A stretch of DNA of 64,000 nt from Lichenibacterium minor (lineage in GTDB: Bacteria; Pseudomonadota; Alphaproteobacteria; Rhizobiales; Beijerinckiaceae): NCBI RefSeq assembly GCF_004137685.1, contig NZ_QYBB01000012.1:1-64000 (forward strand), in the 5' to 3' direction. A program made the translations under genes and the position numbers. Of this stretch, positions 1 through 8,437 are shown piece by piece (the stretch's first letter is position 1; each line of letters starts with the position of its first letter). The notes under the pieces were generated by a model that was not told the DNA's origin, searched no databases, and saw only the letters and a program-made list of their open reading frames with translations.

Positions 1-40
1 TCGCCGACACCAAGGCAGTGAGATCCATCACGACCCGCCA

Positions 41-232
41 ATGGGCGGTGTGTCAACAATTCTGACGTTTGGTATAATCGATGCCTTCGCGGTCACGGGC
101 GCCTCCGCGCTGGCCGGGACTGCCTTCGAGATCTACGCCCGCATGCTCACGGCCGCGGACAGCGGCGGGTGTGGAGGCGGCGGGGGAGGAGGAGGAGGAG
201 GTGGAGGCTGTGGGGGATGCGGAGGGAGCTGA
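41..232 (+). CDS. Possible small protein with Gly/Cys-rich tail
   Basis: A 63-residue frame with a hydrophobic stretch (about residues 5-28) followed by a tail made almost only of Gly with three Cys. Such tails occur on some small or TIGR04222-type membrane proteins. The frame is open back to the window edge, so this could also be the end of a longer gene that starts outside. No clear ribosome binding site precedes the ATG, and a GGC/GGA-rich tract can create such a frame by chance. No function is assigned. Confidence 0.25.
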   Translation: MGGVSTILTFGIIDAFAVTGASALAGTAFEIYARMLTAADSGGCGGGGGGGGGGGGCGGCGGS

Positions 233-256
233 CCCACCCGCCCGCACGACGTTCGA

Positions 257-640
257 TCATTTCGGAGCGGCTGGCGACGCATCCACAGGTGCACCAGCCG
301 GGACGGGAGCCGTCCGCGCTGCCTCGGCCAGCGCCTCGGCCTGCGCCCCCTTCGGGTCGCCGAGCATCACCGGCGCCTTGCCGCCGTCGACGAGCGCTGC
401 CCACACCCGGGCACCCCGCGGTGCCCACAGCACGTCGAGCCTGTCTGTGGCGCAGGACGCACCCACCTTGCACACGCGGTCGAGCCGGTAGGGCGTGCCG
501 GCGACGTCGACGGTCCGCATCGGTCCCGCCGCGCCGGCGCCCTGCACCGCGATAGCCTTGACCCAATCCGGGGCGGCCTTCGCCTTCACGAGGCGGGTGA
601 AGTTGCCTTTGTAGGGTTGAAGCGGCAGCAGGTCGAAGAG
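257..640 (-). pseudogene. Second Ivy domain, cut off by an in-frame TAA
   Basis: This stretch encodes a second copy of the domain in the gene just upstream, in the same reading frame. It begins directly after the TAA at 641-643 and continues with LFDLLPLQPYKGNF, then a CKVGASC loop and a WAPRGARVWAALV strand, the Ivy fold pattern. It has no credible start of its own: the only in-frame start is a GTG at 587-589, inside the domain and without a ribosome binding site. In the first copy the position of the TAA is a TAC tyrosine codon (DTYIFD against AP-stop-LFD). The simplest reading is that one protein with two Ivy domains was split by a nonsense change, unless it is a sequencing error or the stop is read through. 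Confidence 0.7.
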
Positions 641-1153
641 TTAGGGGGCCGGCTCGGCGACGCGCGCCGTGGCGGCCGGGGGTTGGAGCGACGTCGGCGG
701 CGCGACGGGGCTCGTCGCCGGGGTCGCGGGGGCGACCGCGGCCGTCGGCGGGACGGAGCCCGACACCGCCTGGAGTTCACGGGCCTGCGCGCCCTTAGGG
801 TCGCCGAGCAGGACGGGCGGCTTCCCGTCCTCGACCAGCGCCGCCCACACCTTCGCGCCGCGCGGCGCCCACAGCACGTCGAGCGTGTTGCCCGCGCAGG
901 CGCCGACCTTGCACACGCGGTCGAGCCGGTAGGCCGTGCCGCCGACGTCGACCGCCTTCGTCGGGCCGGCGGTGCCGGCACCCTGTGCCGCGATGGCCTT
1001 CACCCAGTCCGGCACGTCCTTCCCCTTCACGAGGCGGGCGAAGTTGCCCTTGTAGGGCTGCAGCGCCAGAGCGTCGAAGATGTAGGTGTCGGGCTCGGCG
1101 GCCTGCGCCGCGGAGGACAGGCCGACGATGAGCGCGAGCGCTGCGAATCGCAT
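641..1153 (-). CDS. Periplasmic Ivy-family lysozyme inhibitor
   Basis: A 170-residue protein with a signal peptide (MRFAALALIVGLSSAAQA, cleavage near residue 18). An Ivy domain follows with the family pattern YIFDALALQPYKGNF, PDWVKA, a short disulfide-type loop CKVGAC and VLWAPRGAKVWAALVE. Ivy proteins bind lysozymes through the loop and protect peptidoglycan in the periplasm. Here the loop lacks the histidine of the CKPHDC loop in E. coli Ivy, so potency is uncertain. The start at 1153 is chosen because it opens the signal peptide; a longer frame to 1447 has no such logic. The C-terminal Pro/Ala linker (about residues 135-170) leads straight into the second, untranslated Ivy domain, so this product looks like the N-terminal half of a former tandem protein. 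Confidence 0.85.
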   Translation of the reverse strand: MRFAALALIVGLSSAAQAAEPDTYIFDALALQPYKGNFARLVKGKDVPDWVKAIAAQGAGTAGPTKAVDVGGTAYRLDRVCKVGACAGNTLDVLWAPRGAKVWAALVEDGKPPVLLGDPKGAQARELQAVSGSVPPTAAVAPATPATSPVAPPTSLQPPAATARVAEPAP

Positions 1154-1295
1154 GGGGGACGGGTTCCGGGACGCGTGACGACCGCGCGAGTGTCGCCGCG
1201 CGGGCGTCGTGCGGCAAGCCCGGGCGGGAGAGCCGGCCTTGCGCGGCGGCGATGATGCGGGCAAACCTGCGCGCCGACGCGCCGGAGTGCCCCGA

Positions 1296-1931
1296 ATGTT
1301 CCGCCATCTGGTCCCGCTCGCCGTCGTCGGCGCCGCCCTGGGCTTCGCCTCGGCCGCGATGGCGGCGGACGCGCCGCTGCCGACCTTCGTCGCCGTGCCG
1401 CCCCCCTCGGCGCTGCTCCCCGCCGGCTCGGCTTCCGCGGCCGTCACCGCGCCTCTGGCCGAGCCGGCATCGCCCTGGCACGGCCTCTACGTCGGCACGG
1501 AAGTGTTCGGCGTCGGCGGCCGCGGGGTCAGGGGCGGCTTCGGCGGCGACGTCTACGGCGGCTACGAGCGCCTGCTCGAAAACGGGATGCTGGTCGGTGT
1601 CCAGGGCGCGACCGGTTACGCGCCGTCGATCCTCGGCCGACCGGGCCTGCGCGGCTTCGACTTCGGCGAAGCCAGCGCCCAGGTGGCCTACCCCATGGGC
1701 CGGCTCACGCCCTTCCTGTCAGCCGGTGTGGTCGTCGCCCGGCCCGTCACGGGCAACAACCTGGCCGGCACCAGCCGTGACGGCATCAACGAGCTGATGA
1801 ACGGGTCCGGCGACCTCTACGCCGCGCCGCGGGTCGGCGCCGGCGTCGCTTATGCGCTGACGCCCAACACTTCCGTGTCGCTCGGGGTGTCGGTGGGCCG
1901 GGGGGTGGCGTCGGGGGCCGGATTCCCCTGA
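1296..1931 (+). CDS. Outer-membrane beta-barrel protein (Omp25-like)
   Basis: A 211-residue protein with an N-terminal signal peptide (MFRHLVPLAVVGAALGFASAAMAA). A Pro/Ala-rich linker follows, then a barrel-like C-terminal part of alternating Gly/aromatic strands (WHGLYVGTEVFGVGG, GDVYGGYERLLENGMLVGVQ, APRVGAGVAYALTPNTSVSLG). The layout resembles the small Opa/Omp25-type outer-membrane proteins common in Rhizobiales. The usual C-terminal phenylalanine is replaced by an ending in GAGFP, which is slightly odd for a barrel. It is divergent from the Ivy gene, with about 140 bases between the starts, and convergent with thiL, 6 bases away. Confidence 0.72.
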   Translation: MFRHLVPLAVVGAALGFASAAMAADAPLPTFVAVPPPSALLPAGSASAAVTAPLAEPASPWHGLYVGTEVFGVGGRGVRGGFGGDVYGGYERLLENGMLVGVQGATGYAPSILGRPGLRGFDFGEASAQVAYPMGRLTPFLSAGVVVARPVTGNNLAGTSRDGINELMNGSGDLYAAPRVGAGVAYALTPNTSVSLGVSVGRGVASGAGFP

Positions 1932-1937
1932 GGCCGG

Positions 1938-2912
1938 TCAGAAATGGCTGAAGGCGCCGCGAGCGAAGTCGACCGCCCCGCCGTCGCGGCCCCGGAAGGC
2001 CACGCCCTCGCCCTCGCCGACCCGTCCGACCTCCGCGACGGGCACGCCGGCCGCCGCGGACGCGGCCTCGAAGGCCCGCGCCTCGGCGTCGGGAACGCTG
2101 GCCAGGATCTCGTAATCGTCGCCGCCCGTCACGGCGACCTCGAACCCCGACGCGTCGTCCCGGATGAAGCGGCGGGCAGCCTCCGACAGCGGCACCGCCC
2201 CGAGGTCGACCGTGGCGGCCACGCCCGACGCCCGCATCATCTTGCGCAGGTCGCCCACGAAGCCGTCCGACACGTCCATGGCGCCGGACGCGTGGCGGCG
2301 CAGGGCGGCGCGCAGGGCCAGGCGGGGCCGGGGGTGGAGGTAGCGGTCGAGCAGATGCGCCTGGCCTTCGGGCGCCCCCCGGCCGGCGAGGCGCAGCTTC
2401 AGCCCGAGCGCGGCGTCGCCGATCGTCCCCGACACGTAGAGCCGATCGCCCGGCCCCGCGCCCGTGCGCGGCACCATGCGCCCCGCCGGCACCGCGCCGA
2501 AAGCCGTGATGGACAGGGTGAGCGGGCCGCCCGCCCTGACGGTGTCGCCGCCGAGCAGCGGGCAGCCGTGGGCGGCGGCGGCTTCGCCGAGCCCGCGGGC
2601 GAAGCACCCCATCCAGTCCGCCGTCCACCCGGCGGGCAGCGCCAGCGCGAGGGTGAAGCCGAGCGGGTCGGCGCCCTTCGCGGCGAGGTCGGACAGGTTC
2701 ACCGCCAGCGCCTTCAGGGCGATGCCGGCCGGCGGGTCGTCGGCGAAGAAGTGGCCGCCCGCCACCAGCGCGTCCACCGTCACCACGAGGTCGTGTCCTG
2801 CCGGCGGCGCGATCACGGCGGCGTCGTCGCGCAGGCCGAGTCCGCCCGGCCCCGCGATGGGGGCGAAGAAGCGAGCGATGAGCCCGTCCTCGTCGAGCGG
2901 CGCCGCGGTCAC
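1938..2912 (-). CDS. thiL: Thiamine-monophosphate kinase
   Basis: A 324-residue ThiL, which phosphorylates thiamine monophosphate to thiamine diphosphate with ATP, the last step of cofactor synthesis. Visible are the N-terminal LGLRDDAAVI and VTVDALVAGGHF metal-binding motifs, KALAVNLSDLAAKGA, GGDTVRA, SGTIGDAALGL, DVSDGFVGDL and the terminal GGDDYEIL. Length fits the family. The GTG start at 2910-2912 overlaps the dnaE stop as GTGA, so the gene is probably translationally coupled to dnaE and carried on its transcript. There is no thi cluster here. Confidence 0.93.
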   Translation of the reverse strand: MTAAPLDEDGLIARFFAPIAGPGGLGLRDDAAVIAPPAGHDLVVTVDALVAGGHFFADDPPAGIALKALAVNLSDLAAKGADPLGFTLALALPAGWTADWMGCFARGLGEAAAAHGCPLLGGDTVRAGGPLTLSITAFGAVPAGRMVPRTGAGPGDRLYVSGTIGDAALGLKLRLAGRGAPEGQAHLLDRYLHPRPRLALRAALRRHASGAMDVSDGFVGDLRKMMRASGVAATVDLGAVPLSEAARRFIRDDASGFEVAVTGGDDYEILASVPDAEARAFEAASAAAGVPVAEVGRVGEGEGVAFRGRDGGAVDFARGAFSHF

Positions 2913-5900
2913 AGGTTCTCGACCTGCGTCACCCCGGCCAGCACGCGCAGCGCGTTGGCGACCTCGGGCGACACGGCGTAGCGGTCGCGCAGGCGCACCT
3001 CGACCTCGCGTTTGCCGCCGTCCGACGGCACCAGGAAGGACACTTCGCCGTCGCCGCGGCGCCCCAGCGCGCCGAGGATGCCCGGGATGGGCCCGGAATC
3101 GCGGAGGTGGATGCGCAGGCCCTTGCCGATCCGGCAGGCCGCCTGTTCCAGCCCCTCGGCCTTGACGATGCGGACACGCACCTCGTCGCCCTCCGCCGAC
3201 GCCTGCACGTCGAGCAGCACCGCGTTGCCCTTCTCGAACAGGTCGCGGTAGGTGTTCAGCGTTTCCTGGAACATAATGGCCTCGTACTGGCCCGTCGGGT
3301 CCGACAGGTTGACGATGCCGATCTTGTTGCCGGACTTGGTGCGCCGCTCCTGGCGGTCGAGCACGGTGGCGGCGAGCCGCGCGCCGCTCTTTCCCGCTTT
3401 CACGTCCCGGGCGAAGTTCGCCCACCGCTCCACCTTGAGGCGGTCGAGCACGCGGCCGTAATCGTCGAGCGGGTGCCCGGACAGGAAGAAGCCGATGGCG
3501 TCGAACTCGCGCTTCAGGCGCTGCGCCGCGGGCCAGGACTTCGTGCGGTCGAGCCGCAGAGACGGGGCCTCGTCGCCGCCGCCGAACAGCGCGCTCTGCC
3601 CGGCCTGCCGCTCGCCGTGGATGCGGTTGGCTTCCGCCATCATGGATTCGATGCCGCCGAACACCACCGCGCGGTCGGGTTCGAGCTCGTCGAAACCGCC
3701 GGCCGCAGCCAGGCTTTCCAGCACCTTCTTGTTGACCTCGCGCGGGTTGATGCGGGCTGCGAAGTCGCCCAGCGACGAGAAGGGCTTCGCCCCGCGCGCC
3801 CGCACGATCGCCGCCACCTGTCCCTCGCCCGCTCCCTTCACGGCGCTGAGCGCATAGCGGATGGTGCGCTTCTCTGCGTTCACCTCGAAGTCGACGCCCG
3901 ACAGGTTCACGGACGGCGGCTCGACGGTGATCTTCAGCCGCTGCGCTTCCTGGCGGAATTCGGAAAGCTTGTCCGTGTTGGCCTTGTCGAGCGTCATCGA
4001 CGCCGCCAGGAATTCGACCGGATAGTTCGCCTTAAGATAGGCGGTCTGGTAGGAGATCAGCGCGTAGGCGGCGGCGTGGCTCTTGTTGAAGCCGTAGTCG
4101 GCGAACTTGGCGAGCAGGTCGAAGATTTCGTCGGCCTTGGCGCGCGGGATGTCGTTGCTGACCGCGCCCTCGACGAAGCGCTCGCGCTGCGCGTCCATCT
4201 CGGACTTGATCTTCTTGCCCATGGCGCGGCGCAGCATGTCGGCCTCGCCCAGCGAGTAGCCCGACAGGGTTTGGGCAGCCTGCATCACCTGTTCCTGGTA
4301 GATGATGACGCCGAACGTCTCTTTCAGCACGGGTTCCAGCTTCGGGTGCGGGTATTCCGGCACCTCCTCGCCGAGCTTGCGGGCGCAGTAGACCGGGATG
4401 TTGGCCATGGGGCCGGGCCGGTACAGCGCCACCAGGGCGATGATGTCCTCCAGCCGGTCGCATTTCATCTCGGCCAGCGCCTTGCGCATGCCCACCGATT
4501 CCACCTGGAACACGCCCACCGTTTCGCCCCGGCCCAGCATGGCGTAGGATGGGCCGTCGTCGAGCGGGATGGACGAGATGTCGACCGCGATGCCGCGCTG
4601 CTTCATCAGCTTCAGGCAGGTGTCGATCACCGTGAGGGTCTTCAGGCCGAGGAAGTCGAACTTCACCAGGCCCGCGGGCTCGACCCATTTCATGTTGAAC
4701 TGGGTCGCCGGCATGTCGGACTTGGGGTCCTTGTAGAGCGGCACCAGCTCGTGCAGCGGGCGGTCACCGATGACGATGCCGGCGGCGTGGGTCGAGGCGT
4801 TGGAATACAGCCCCTCGAGCTTGCGCGAGATGCCCAGCAGCTTCTCGACCTTCTCGTCCTCGGCGGCGGCCTCCTGCAAGCGCGGCTCGCCCTCGATCGC
4901 CTGGTCGAGCGTCACGGGGTTGGCCGGGTTCTGCGGCACCAGCTTGGCCAGCTTGTCGACCTGGCCGAGCGGCATCTCCAGCACGCGGCCGACGTTGCGC
5001 AGCACGCCGCGGGCCAGGAACGAGCCGAAGGTGACGATCTGCGCCACGCGGTCGACCCCGTAGCGGTGGCGCACGTATTGGATCACCTCTTCGCGCCGCG
5101 TTTGGCAGAAGTCGACGTCGAAGTCGGGCATCGAGATGCGTTCAGGGTTGAGGAACCGCTCGAACAGCAGCGCGAACCGCATCGGGTCGATGTCGGTGAT
5201 GGTCAGCGCGTAGGCGACCAGCGAGCCCGCGCCCGAGCCGCGGCCCGGCCCGACCGGGATGTCGTGGGCCTTCGCCCATTTGATGAAGTCCGACACGATC
5301 AGGAAGTAGCCGGGGAACTTCATGCGCGAGATGATGTCGAGTTCGAAGGCCAGGCGCTTCTCGTAGTCCTCGTCCGAGAAACCGGGCGCGGGGCCGTGGG
5401 CCGCGAGCCGCGCCGCGAGGCCGACGATCGACTGTTCGCGCAGCGCCGTTTCGGCGTCGAGCACCGTGCCGTCCTGGCTCGTGTAGTTGGGCAGGATGGG
5501 CTTGCGGGTGCGCGGGCGATAGGAGCAGCGGCGCGCGATCTCCACCGTGTTGGCGGTGGCCTCCGGCAGGTCTGCGAACAGCTTCAGCATCTCGGCGCGC
5601 GTGCGGAACCGGTGCTCGGGCGACAGCTGGCGCCGGTCCGGCGTGCCGAGCACCTGCCCTTCGGCGATGCAGATCAGCGCGTCGTGGGCCTCGTGGTCGG
5701 CGACGGCGGCGAAGAAGGGCTCGTTGGTGGCGACGAGGCGCAGGCCCTTGTCGTAGGCGAGCGCGACGAGGTGGGATTCGAGGCGCCGCTCCTCGGGCAG
5801 CCCGTGGCGCTGCAGCTCGACATACACGTTCGACGGCCCGAACGCGGCCACCAGCCGGTCGACCCGCGCCGCCGCGGCCTCGGGCTTGTTGGCCGCCAGC

Positions 5901-6358
5901 ACGCGGTCCACCGCCCCGTTGGGTCCGCCGGTGAGCAGCAGGAGCCCTTCGGTGCCGCCGAGCAGGCGGTCGAAGGCGATGTGGGGCTCGTCGCCGGGCT
6001 CGGGCCGGGTGAAGGCCTCGGACGCGAGGCGCATGATGTTGGTGTAGCCCGCCTCCGTGCAGGCCAGGATCACCACCGAGCCGCGGGCATTGCGGGCGAC
6101 GTCGCGGCCGAACAGGGCGCCGTCGCCGAAGTCCACCGTCAACTGGATCCCGGTGATGGGCTGCACGCCCTCCTTGGACAGCTTTTCCGAGAATTCGAGG
6201 GCGCCGAACAGGTTGTTCGTGTCGGTGATGGCGAGCGCCGGCATCTCGTCGGCCACCGCCAGCTTGGTCAGCTTGGCGATCGTCAGCGCGCCTTCGCGCA
6301 GGGAGAACGAGGTGTGGACGTGGAGGTGGACGAAGCCGGGCCCGGGGGTCGTCGTCAT
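2909..6358 (-). CDS. dnaE: Replicative DNA polymerase III alpha subunit
   Basis: A 1149-residue DnaE1-type polymerase, the catalytic subunit of the replicative holoenzyme. An N-terminal PHP domain begins with HLHVHTSFS (residues 11-19). The polymerase palm contains PVGPGRGSGAGSL and the catalytic PDFDVDF at 411-417. The fingers and helix-hairpin region follow (GFNKSHAAAYALISYQTAYL), and the C-terminal OB fold has NKIGIVNLSDPTGQYEA. Length is typical. It differs from the DnaE2 at 43862, which has an altered PHP start and lies in the mutasome cassette. It is followed by thiL with a 4-base overlap. Upstream, 114 bases away on the same strand, is a LexA-controlled small ORF, so part of its transcription could come from that promoter. 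Confidence 0.97.
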   Translation of the reverse strand: MTTTPGPGFVHLHVHTSFSLREGALTIAKLTKLAVADEMPALAITDTNNLFGALEFSEKLSKEGVQPITGIQLTVDFGDGALFGRDVARNARGSVVILACTEAGYTNIMRLASEAFTRPEPGDEPHIAFDRLLGGTEGLLLLTGGPNGAVDRVLAANKPEAAAARVDRLVAAFGPSNVYVELQRHGLPEERRLESHLVALAYDKGLRLVATNEPFFAAVADHEAHDALICIAEGQVLGTPDRRQLSPEHRFRTRAEMLKLFADLPEATANTVEIARRCSYRPRTRKPILPNYTSQDGTVLDAETALREQSIVGLAARLAAHGPAPGFSDEDYEKRLAFELDIISRMKFPGYFLIVSDFIKWAKAHDIPVGPGRGSGAGSLVAYALTITDIDPMRFALLFERFLNPERISMPDFDVDFCQTRREEVIQYVRHRYGVDRVAQIVTFGSFLARGVLRNVGRVLEMPLGQVDKLAKLVPQNPANPVTLDQAIEGEPRLQEAAAEDEKVEKLLGISRKLEGLYSNASTHAAGIVIGDRPLHELVPLYKDPKSDMPATQFNMKWVEPAGLVKFDFLGLKTLTVIDTCLKLMKQRGIAVDISSIPLDDGPSYAMLGRGETVGVFQVESVGMRKALAEMKCDRLEDIIALVALYRPGPMANIPVYCARKLGEEVPEYPHPKLEPVLKETFGVIIYQEQVMQAAQTLSGYSLGEADMLRRAMGKKIKSEMDAQRERFVEGAVSNDIPRAKADEIFDLLAKFADYGFNKSHAAAYALISYQTAYLKANYPVEFLAASMTLDKANTDKLSEFRQEAQRLKITVEPPSVNLSGVDFEVNAEKRTIRYALSAVKGAGEGQVAAIVRARGAKPFSSLGDFAARINPREVNKKVLESLAAAGGFDELEPDRAVVFGGIESMMAEANRIHGERQAGQSALFGGGDEAPSLRLDRTKSWPAAQRLKREFDAIGFFLSGHPLDDYGRVLDRLKVERWANFARDVKAGKSGARLAATVLDRQERRTKSGNKIGIVNLSDPTGQYEAIMFQETLNTYRDLFEKGNAVLLDVQASAEGDEVRVRIVKAEGLEQAACRIGKGLRIHLRDSGPIPGILGALGRRGDGEVSFLVPSDGGKREVEVRLRDRYAVSPEVANALRVLAGVTQVENL

Positions 6359-6472
6359 GGTCCAGGCTCCTCGTCGGTCGGGGGCGATCCATGACTCCGC
6401 CCGGCACCGGAGTCGAGTCGTCCCGGTTCGGCCGAAGCCGCGGGGCTCGGCCGGTCGGCGCCGGGGGCGGGC

Positions 6473-6559
6473 TCACCAGCGCGCCATCAGGGCGACGAAG
6501 CCCAGGAAGGCGGCGAGAAACGCGAGTTCGATCGCGTCGGCGGCCAAGCGTCGCAACAT
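6473..6559 (-). CDS. SOS-controlled 28-residue membrane peptide (SidA-like idea)
   Basis: A 28-codon ORF not in standard length cut-offs. It starts MLRRLAADAIE and then has one hydrophobic helix (about residues 10-25, LAFLAAFLGFVALMA) ending ARW-stop. The basic N-terminus predicts an inner-membrane peptide with the N-terminus inside. A strong Shine-Dalgarno AGGAGG lies 7-8 bases before the ATG, which argues for a real gene. Upstream sits a perfect GTTC-N7-GTTC LexA box between candidate -35 and -10 elements. The size, topology and SOS control recall SidA, the 29-residue SOS division inhibitor of Caulobacter. I do not claim sequence homology. Role: unknown, possibly a damage checkpoint peptide. 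Confidence 0.7.
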   Translation of the reverse strand: MLRRLAADAIELAFLAAFLGFVALMARW

Positions 6560-6591
6560 GGATGGTCCCTCCTGCCGAGATCGGCGGAGGC

Positions 6592-6620
6592 AGTTTCGTT
6601 CCTGTTTTGTTCCAGGTCAA
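6592..6620 (-). promoter_or_regulatory. Candidate promoter of the 28-residue peptide
   Basis: On the minus strand TTGACC (6615-6620) and GAAACT (6592-6597) are spaced by exactly 17 bases. The -35 is good and the -10 is weak. The LexA box fills the spacer, which is the classic geometry for repression by occlusion. Confidence 0.5.
6598..6612 (-). promoter_or_regulatory. LexA box (alphaproteobacterial SOS operator)
   Basis: GTTCCTGTTTTGTTC, a perfect match to the alphaproteobacterial direct-repeat operator GTTC-N7-GTTC. The same 15 bases occur, reverse-complemented, in front of imuA at 41400-41414. It sits 39 bases upstream of the ATG of the 28-residue peptide. Matching all seven spacer bases as well makes chance very unlikely. 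Confidence 0.87.
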
Positions 6621-6711
6621 ATGCCCTATGGACGGCGGGGTGGCCGTCGTCCGACAGGGTTAACGGGACCTTGCGGGGCCCGGCGGAAACGCTCCGCCGG
6701 GCGGGCGGCCG

Positions 6712-6984
6712 TCAGCGGCAGACGCGGTGCGGCAGCGGCAGCAGCACGGTGCGGCAGATCACCGGGCGGCGCACGAAGGGCCGAACGAACGGCCGCCCGA
6801 CGAAGCGGTTCGGGCGGCAGCCGAGGAACGGGCCGCGGTGGAAGCCGGGGCCGCAGCCGCCGGCCACGAGGGTCATGCCGGCGTCGGCCGAGGCCGCGGG
6901 GGCGATCGGCATGGCTTCCGCGCCGAGCGGCAGGGCCGCGAACAGGGCCGCGGCGGCGGCGGCCAGCTTGATGGTCTTGCTCAT
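6712..6984 (-). CDS. Secreted GCG_CRPN-type small protein
   Basis: A 90-residue protein with a signal peptide (MSKTIKLAAAAAALFAALPLGAEA), then the signature VAGGCGPGFHRGPFLGCRPN at about residues 40-60. The rest is basic and Arg/Pro/Val-rich with two further Cys. This matches the GCG_CRPN prefix-to-repeats domain found in small exported proteins of Methylobacterium-like bacteria; no function is known. The start is set by the signal peptide and a preceding GAGGGTGA. Here the repeats after the prefix are short (GRPF-V-RPFVRRPV) instead of the usual long His/Gly tail. Confidence 0.75.
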   Translation of the reverse strand: MSKTIKLAAAAAALFAALPLGAEAMPIAPAASADAGMTLVAGGCGPGFHRGPFLGCRPNRFVGRPFVRPFVRRPVICRTVLLPLPHRVCR

Positions 6985-7298
6985 GGGGTCACCCTCTTCC
7001 ACGTCGTGGGCCGGCGCGGCAGGGGGCCGCGCGGTCCGGCGTTCGTAGCGCGGAAAATCTGCACGCCGAATGAACGATCCCCGCCGCACTGCCGCCCGAT
7101 CGCCGCCACGGACGGTCGTCGTTTCGTCGCAGGCTGCGTATTTTCGAGGCGACATCCCGGCAAAGGCCCGCCGAAACCGGGTCGCCGCCTGGACTCGCCG
7201 CCTCGATTCGGGCAGGCAAAGCTTGAACGATGACCGGCATGCGACGCGCCGCCGGCCGCTGGACGAGCCGCCCCCGGCGGATGGAAGAAGGGTCGATC
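6985..7298. other. Divergent intergenic region, 314 bases
   Basis: Lies between two divergently transcribed starts. It must hold promoters for the GCG_CRPN protein and the glycosyltransferase, but I see no clear -35/-10 pair, operator or small ORF. It is slightly less GC-rich around 7060-7150. Confidence 0.5.
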
Positions 7299-8432
7299 AT
7301 GACGGTAGCCGAATGTGCGGCGGGCTTCTCCGTCCTGATGACGGGCGCGCAGCTTTTCAGCACCGGCGTCGCGGCCGTCCGATGCCGCAAGATTCCGCAG
7401 CCCTTCCCGGTCCCCGACCCGGCTCCCCCCGTCAGCCTGATGCGCCCGGTGCGCGGCATGGACAATTTCGAGGAGGAAACGCTGCGCTCCTCCTTCCTCC
7501 TCGACTACCCCGACTACGAGCTCATCTTCTGCTGCGAGGAAGCCGATGATCCCGTCCTGCCGCTGATCCGCCGCTTGATCGCCGCCCACCCCGGCGTGCC
7601 CAGCCGCGTCCTCATCGGCCGCGACGACATCAGCGCCAATCCCAAGCTCAACAACTGCGTCAAGGGCTGGCACGGCGCGGCCCACGACTGGATCATCATG
7701 GCGGATTCCAACGTCCTGATGCCGCACGACTACATCCAGCGCCTGCTGAAGCGCTACACCAAGGACACCGGCCTCGTGTGCTCGACGCCGATCGGCTCGC
7801 GCCCGCAGAGCTTCTGGGCCGAGGTGGAATGCGGCTTCCTCAACACGCTGCAGGCCCGCTGGCAGTATGCCGCGGAAGCCATCGGCTTCGGCTTCGCGCA
7901 GGGCAAGTCGATGCTGTGGCACAAGCCCGTGCTGGAGGGCCACGGCTCCATCGAGGCGCTCGGGCTCGAGATCGCCGAGGACGCCGCCGCCACCAAGCTC
8001 GTCCGGCGCCAGGGGCTGCGGGTCGGCCTGGCCGACAACCCGTTCGAGCAGCCGCTGGGCGTGAGGAGCTTCGCGGAGGTTTGGGGGCGGCAGTTGCGCT
8101 GGGCGCGCCTGCGGCGGGTGACGTTCCTGCCCTTCTTCCTGCTGGAAGTCTTCACCGGCTGCGTGTTCCCGTCGCTCGCCGCCGCCTTCGCGGCTTCGGT
8201 CTACGGCTACGATGCCGCGCCGGTCGGCGTGCTGGTGGCGGCGCTGTGGATGGCGGCTGAGGCCGTGCTGGCCTGGTCGGCCGGCTGGCGCATGACCTGG
8301 GCGTCGCCCTTCGTGTGGCTGTTCCGCGACTGCATGCTGCCCGTCCTGTTCACAACGGCGCTGCTCACCGACGACTTCGTGTGGCGCGGCAACGCCATGA
8401 CGGTCAAGGAAGAGCCCGCCAAGGTCGGCTGA
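7299..8432 (+). CDS. GT21-type ceramide glucosyltransferase-like enzyme
   Basis: A 377-residue family 2/21 glycosyltransferase. An N-terminal membrane anchor (residues 1-25) is followed by the catalytic part with VSLMRPVRGMDN, FLLDYPDYELIFC, the ADSN motif (metal-binding site), the later EDAA acidic residue and QLRWARLRR, the (Q/R)xxRW signature of ceramide glucosyltransferases. The C-terminus has several membrane helices. Homologues move glucose, galactose or glucuronate onto ceramide at the inner membrane; HpnI of hopanoid synthesis belongs to the same family and is the alternative. The ATG at 7299 is preferred over 7230 because AGAAGG precedes it and the membrane helix follows. It ends 5 bases before a cupin gene. 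Substrate is unknown. Confidence 0.72.
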   Translation: MTVAECAAGFSVLMTGAQLFSTGVAAVRCRKIPQPFPVPDPAPPVSLMRPVRGMDNFEEETLRSSFLLDYPDYELIFCCEEADDPVLPLIRRLIAAHPGVPSRVLIGRDDISANPKLNNCVKGWHGAAHDWIIMADSNVLMPHDYIQRLLKRYTKDTGLVCSTPIGSRPQSFWAEVECGFLNTLQARWQYAAEAIGFGFAQGKSMLWHKPVLEGHGSIEALGLEIAEDAAATKLVRRQGLRVGLADNPFEQPLGVRSFAEVWGRQLRWARLRRVTFLPFFLLEVFTGCVFPSLAAAFAASVYGYDAAPVGVLVAALWMAAEAVLAWSAGWRMTWASPFVWLFRDCMLPVLFTTALLTDDFVWRGNAMTVKEEPAKVG

Positions 8433-8437
8433 CCGCC

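Noticed and set aside
3107-6394. Very long plus-strand ORF opposite dnaE (1095 codons)
   Set aside because: High GC removes stops from the antisense frame; the translation is His/Arg/Gly-rich without family features, while the minus strand codes a complete DnaE.
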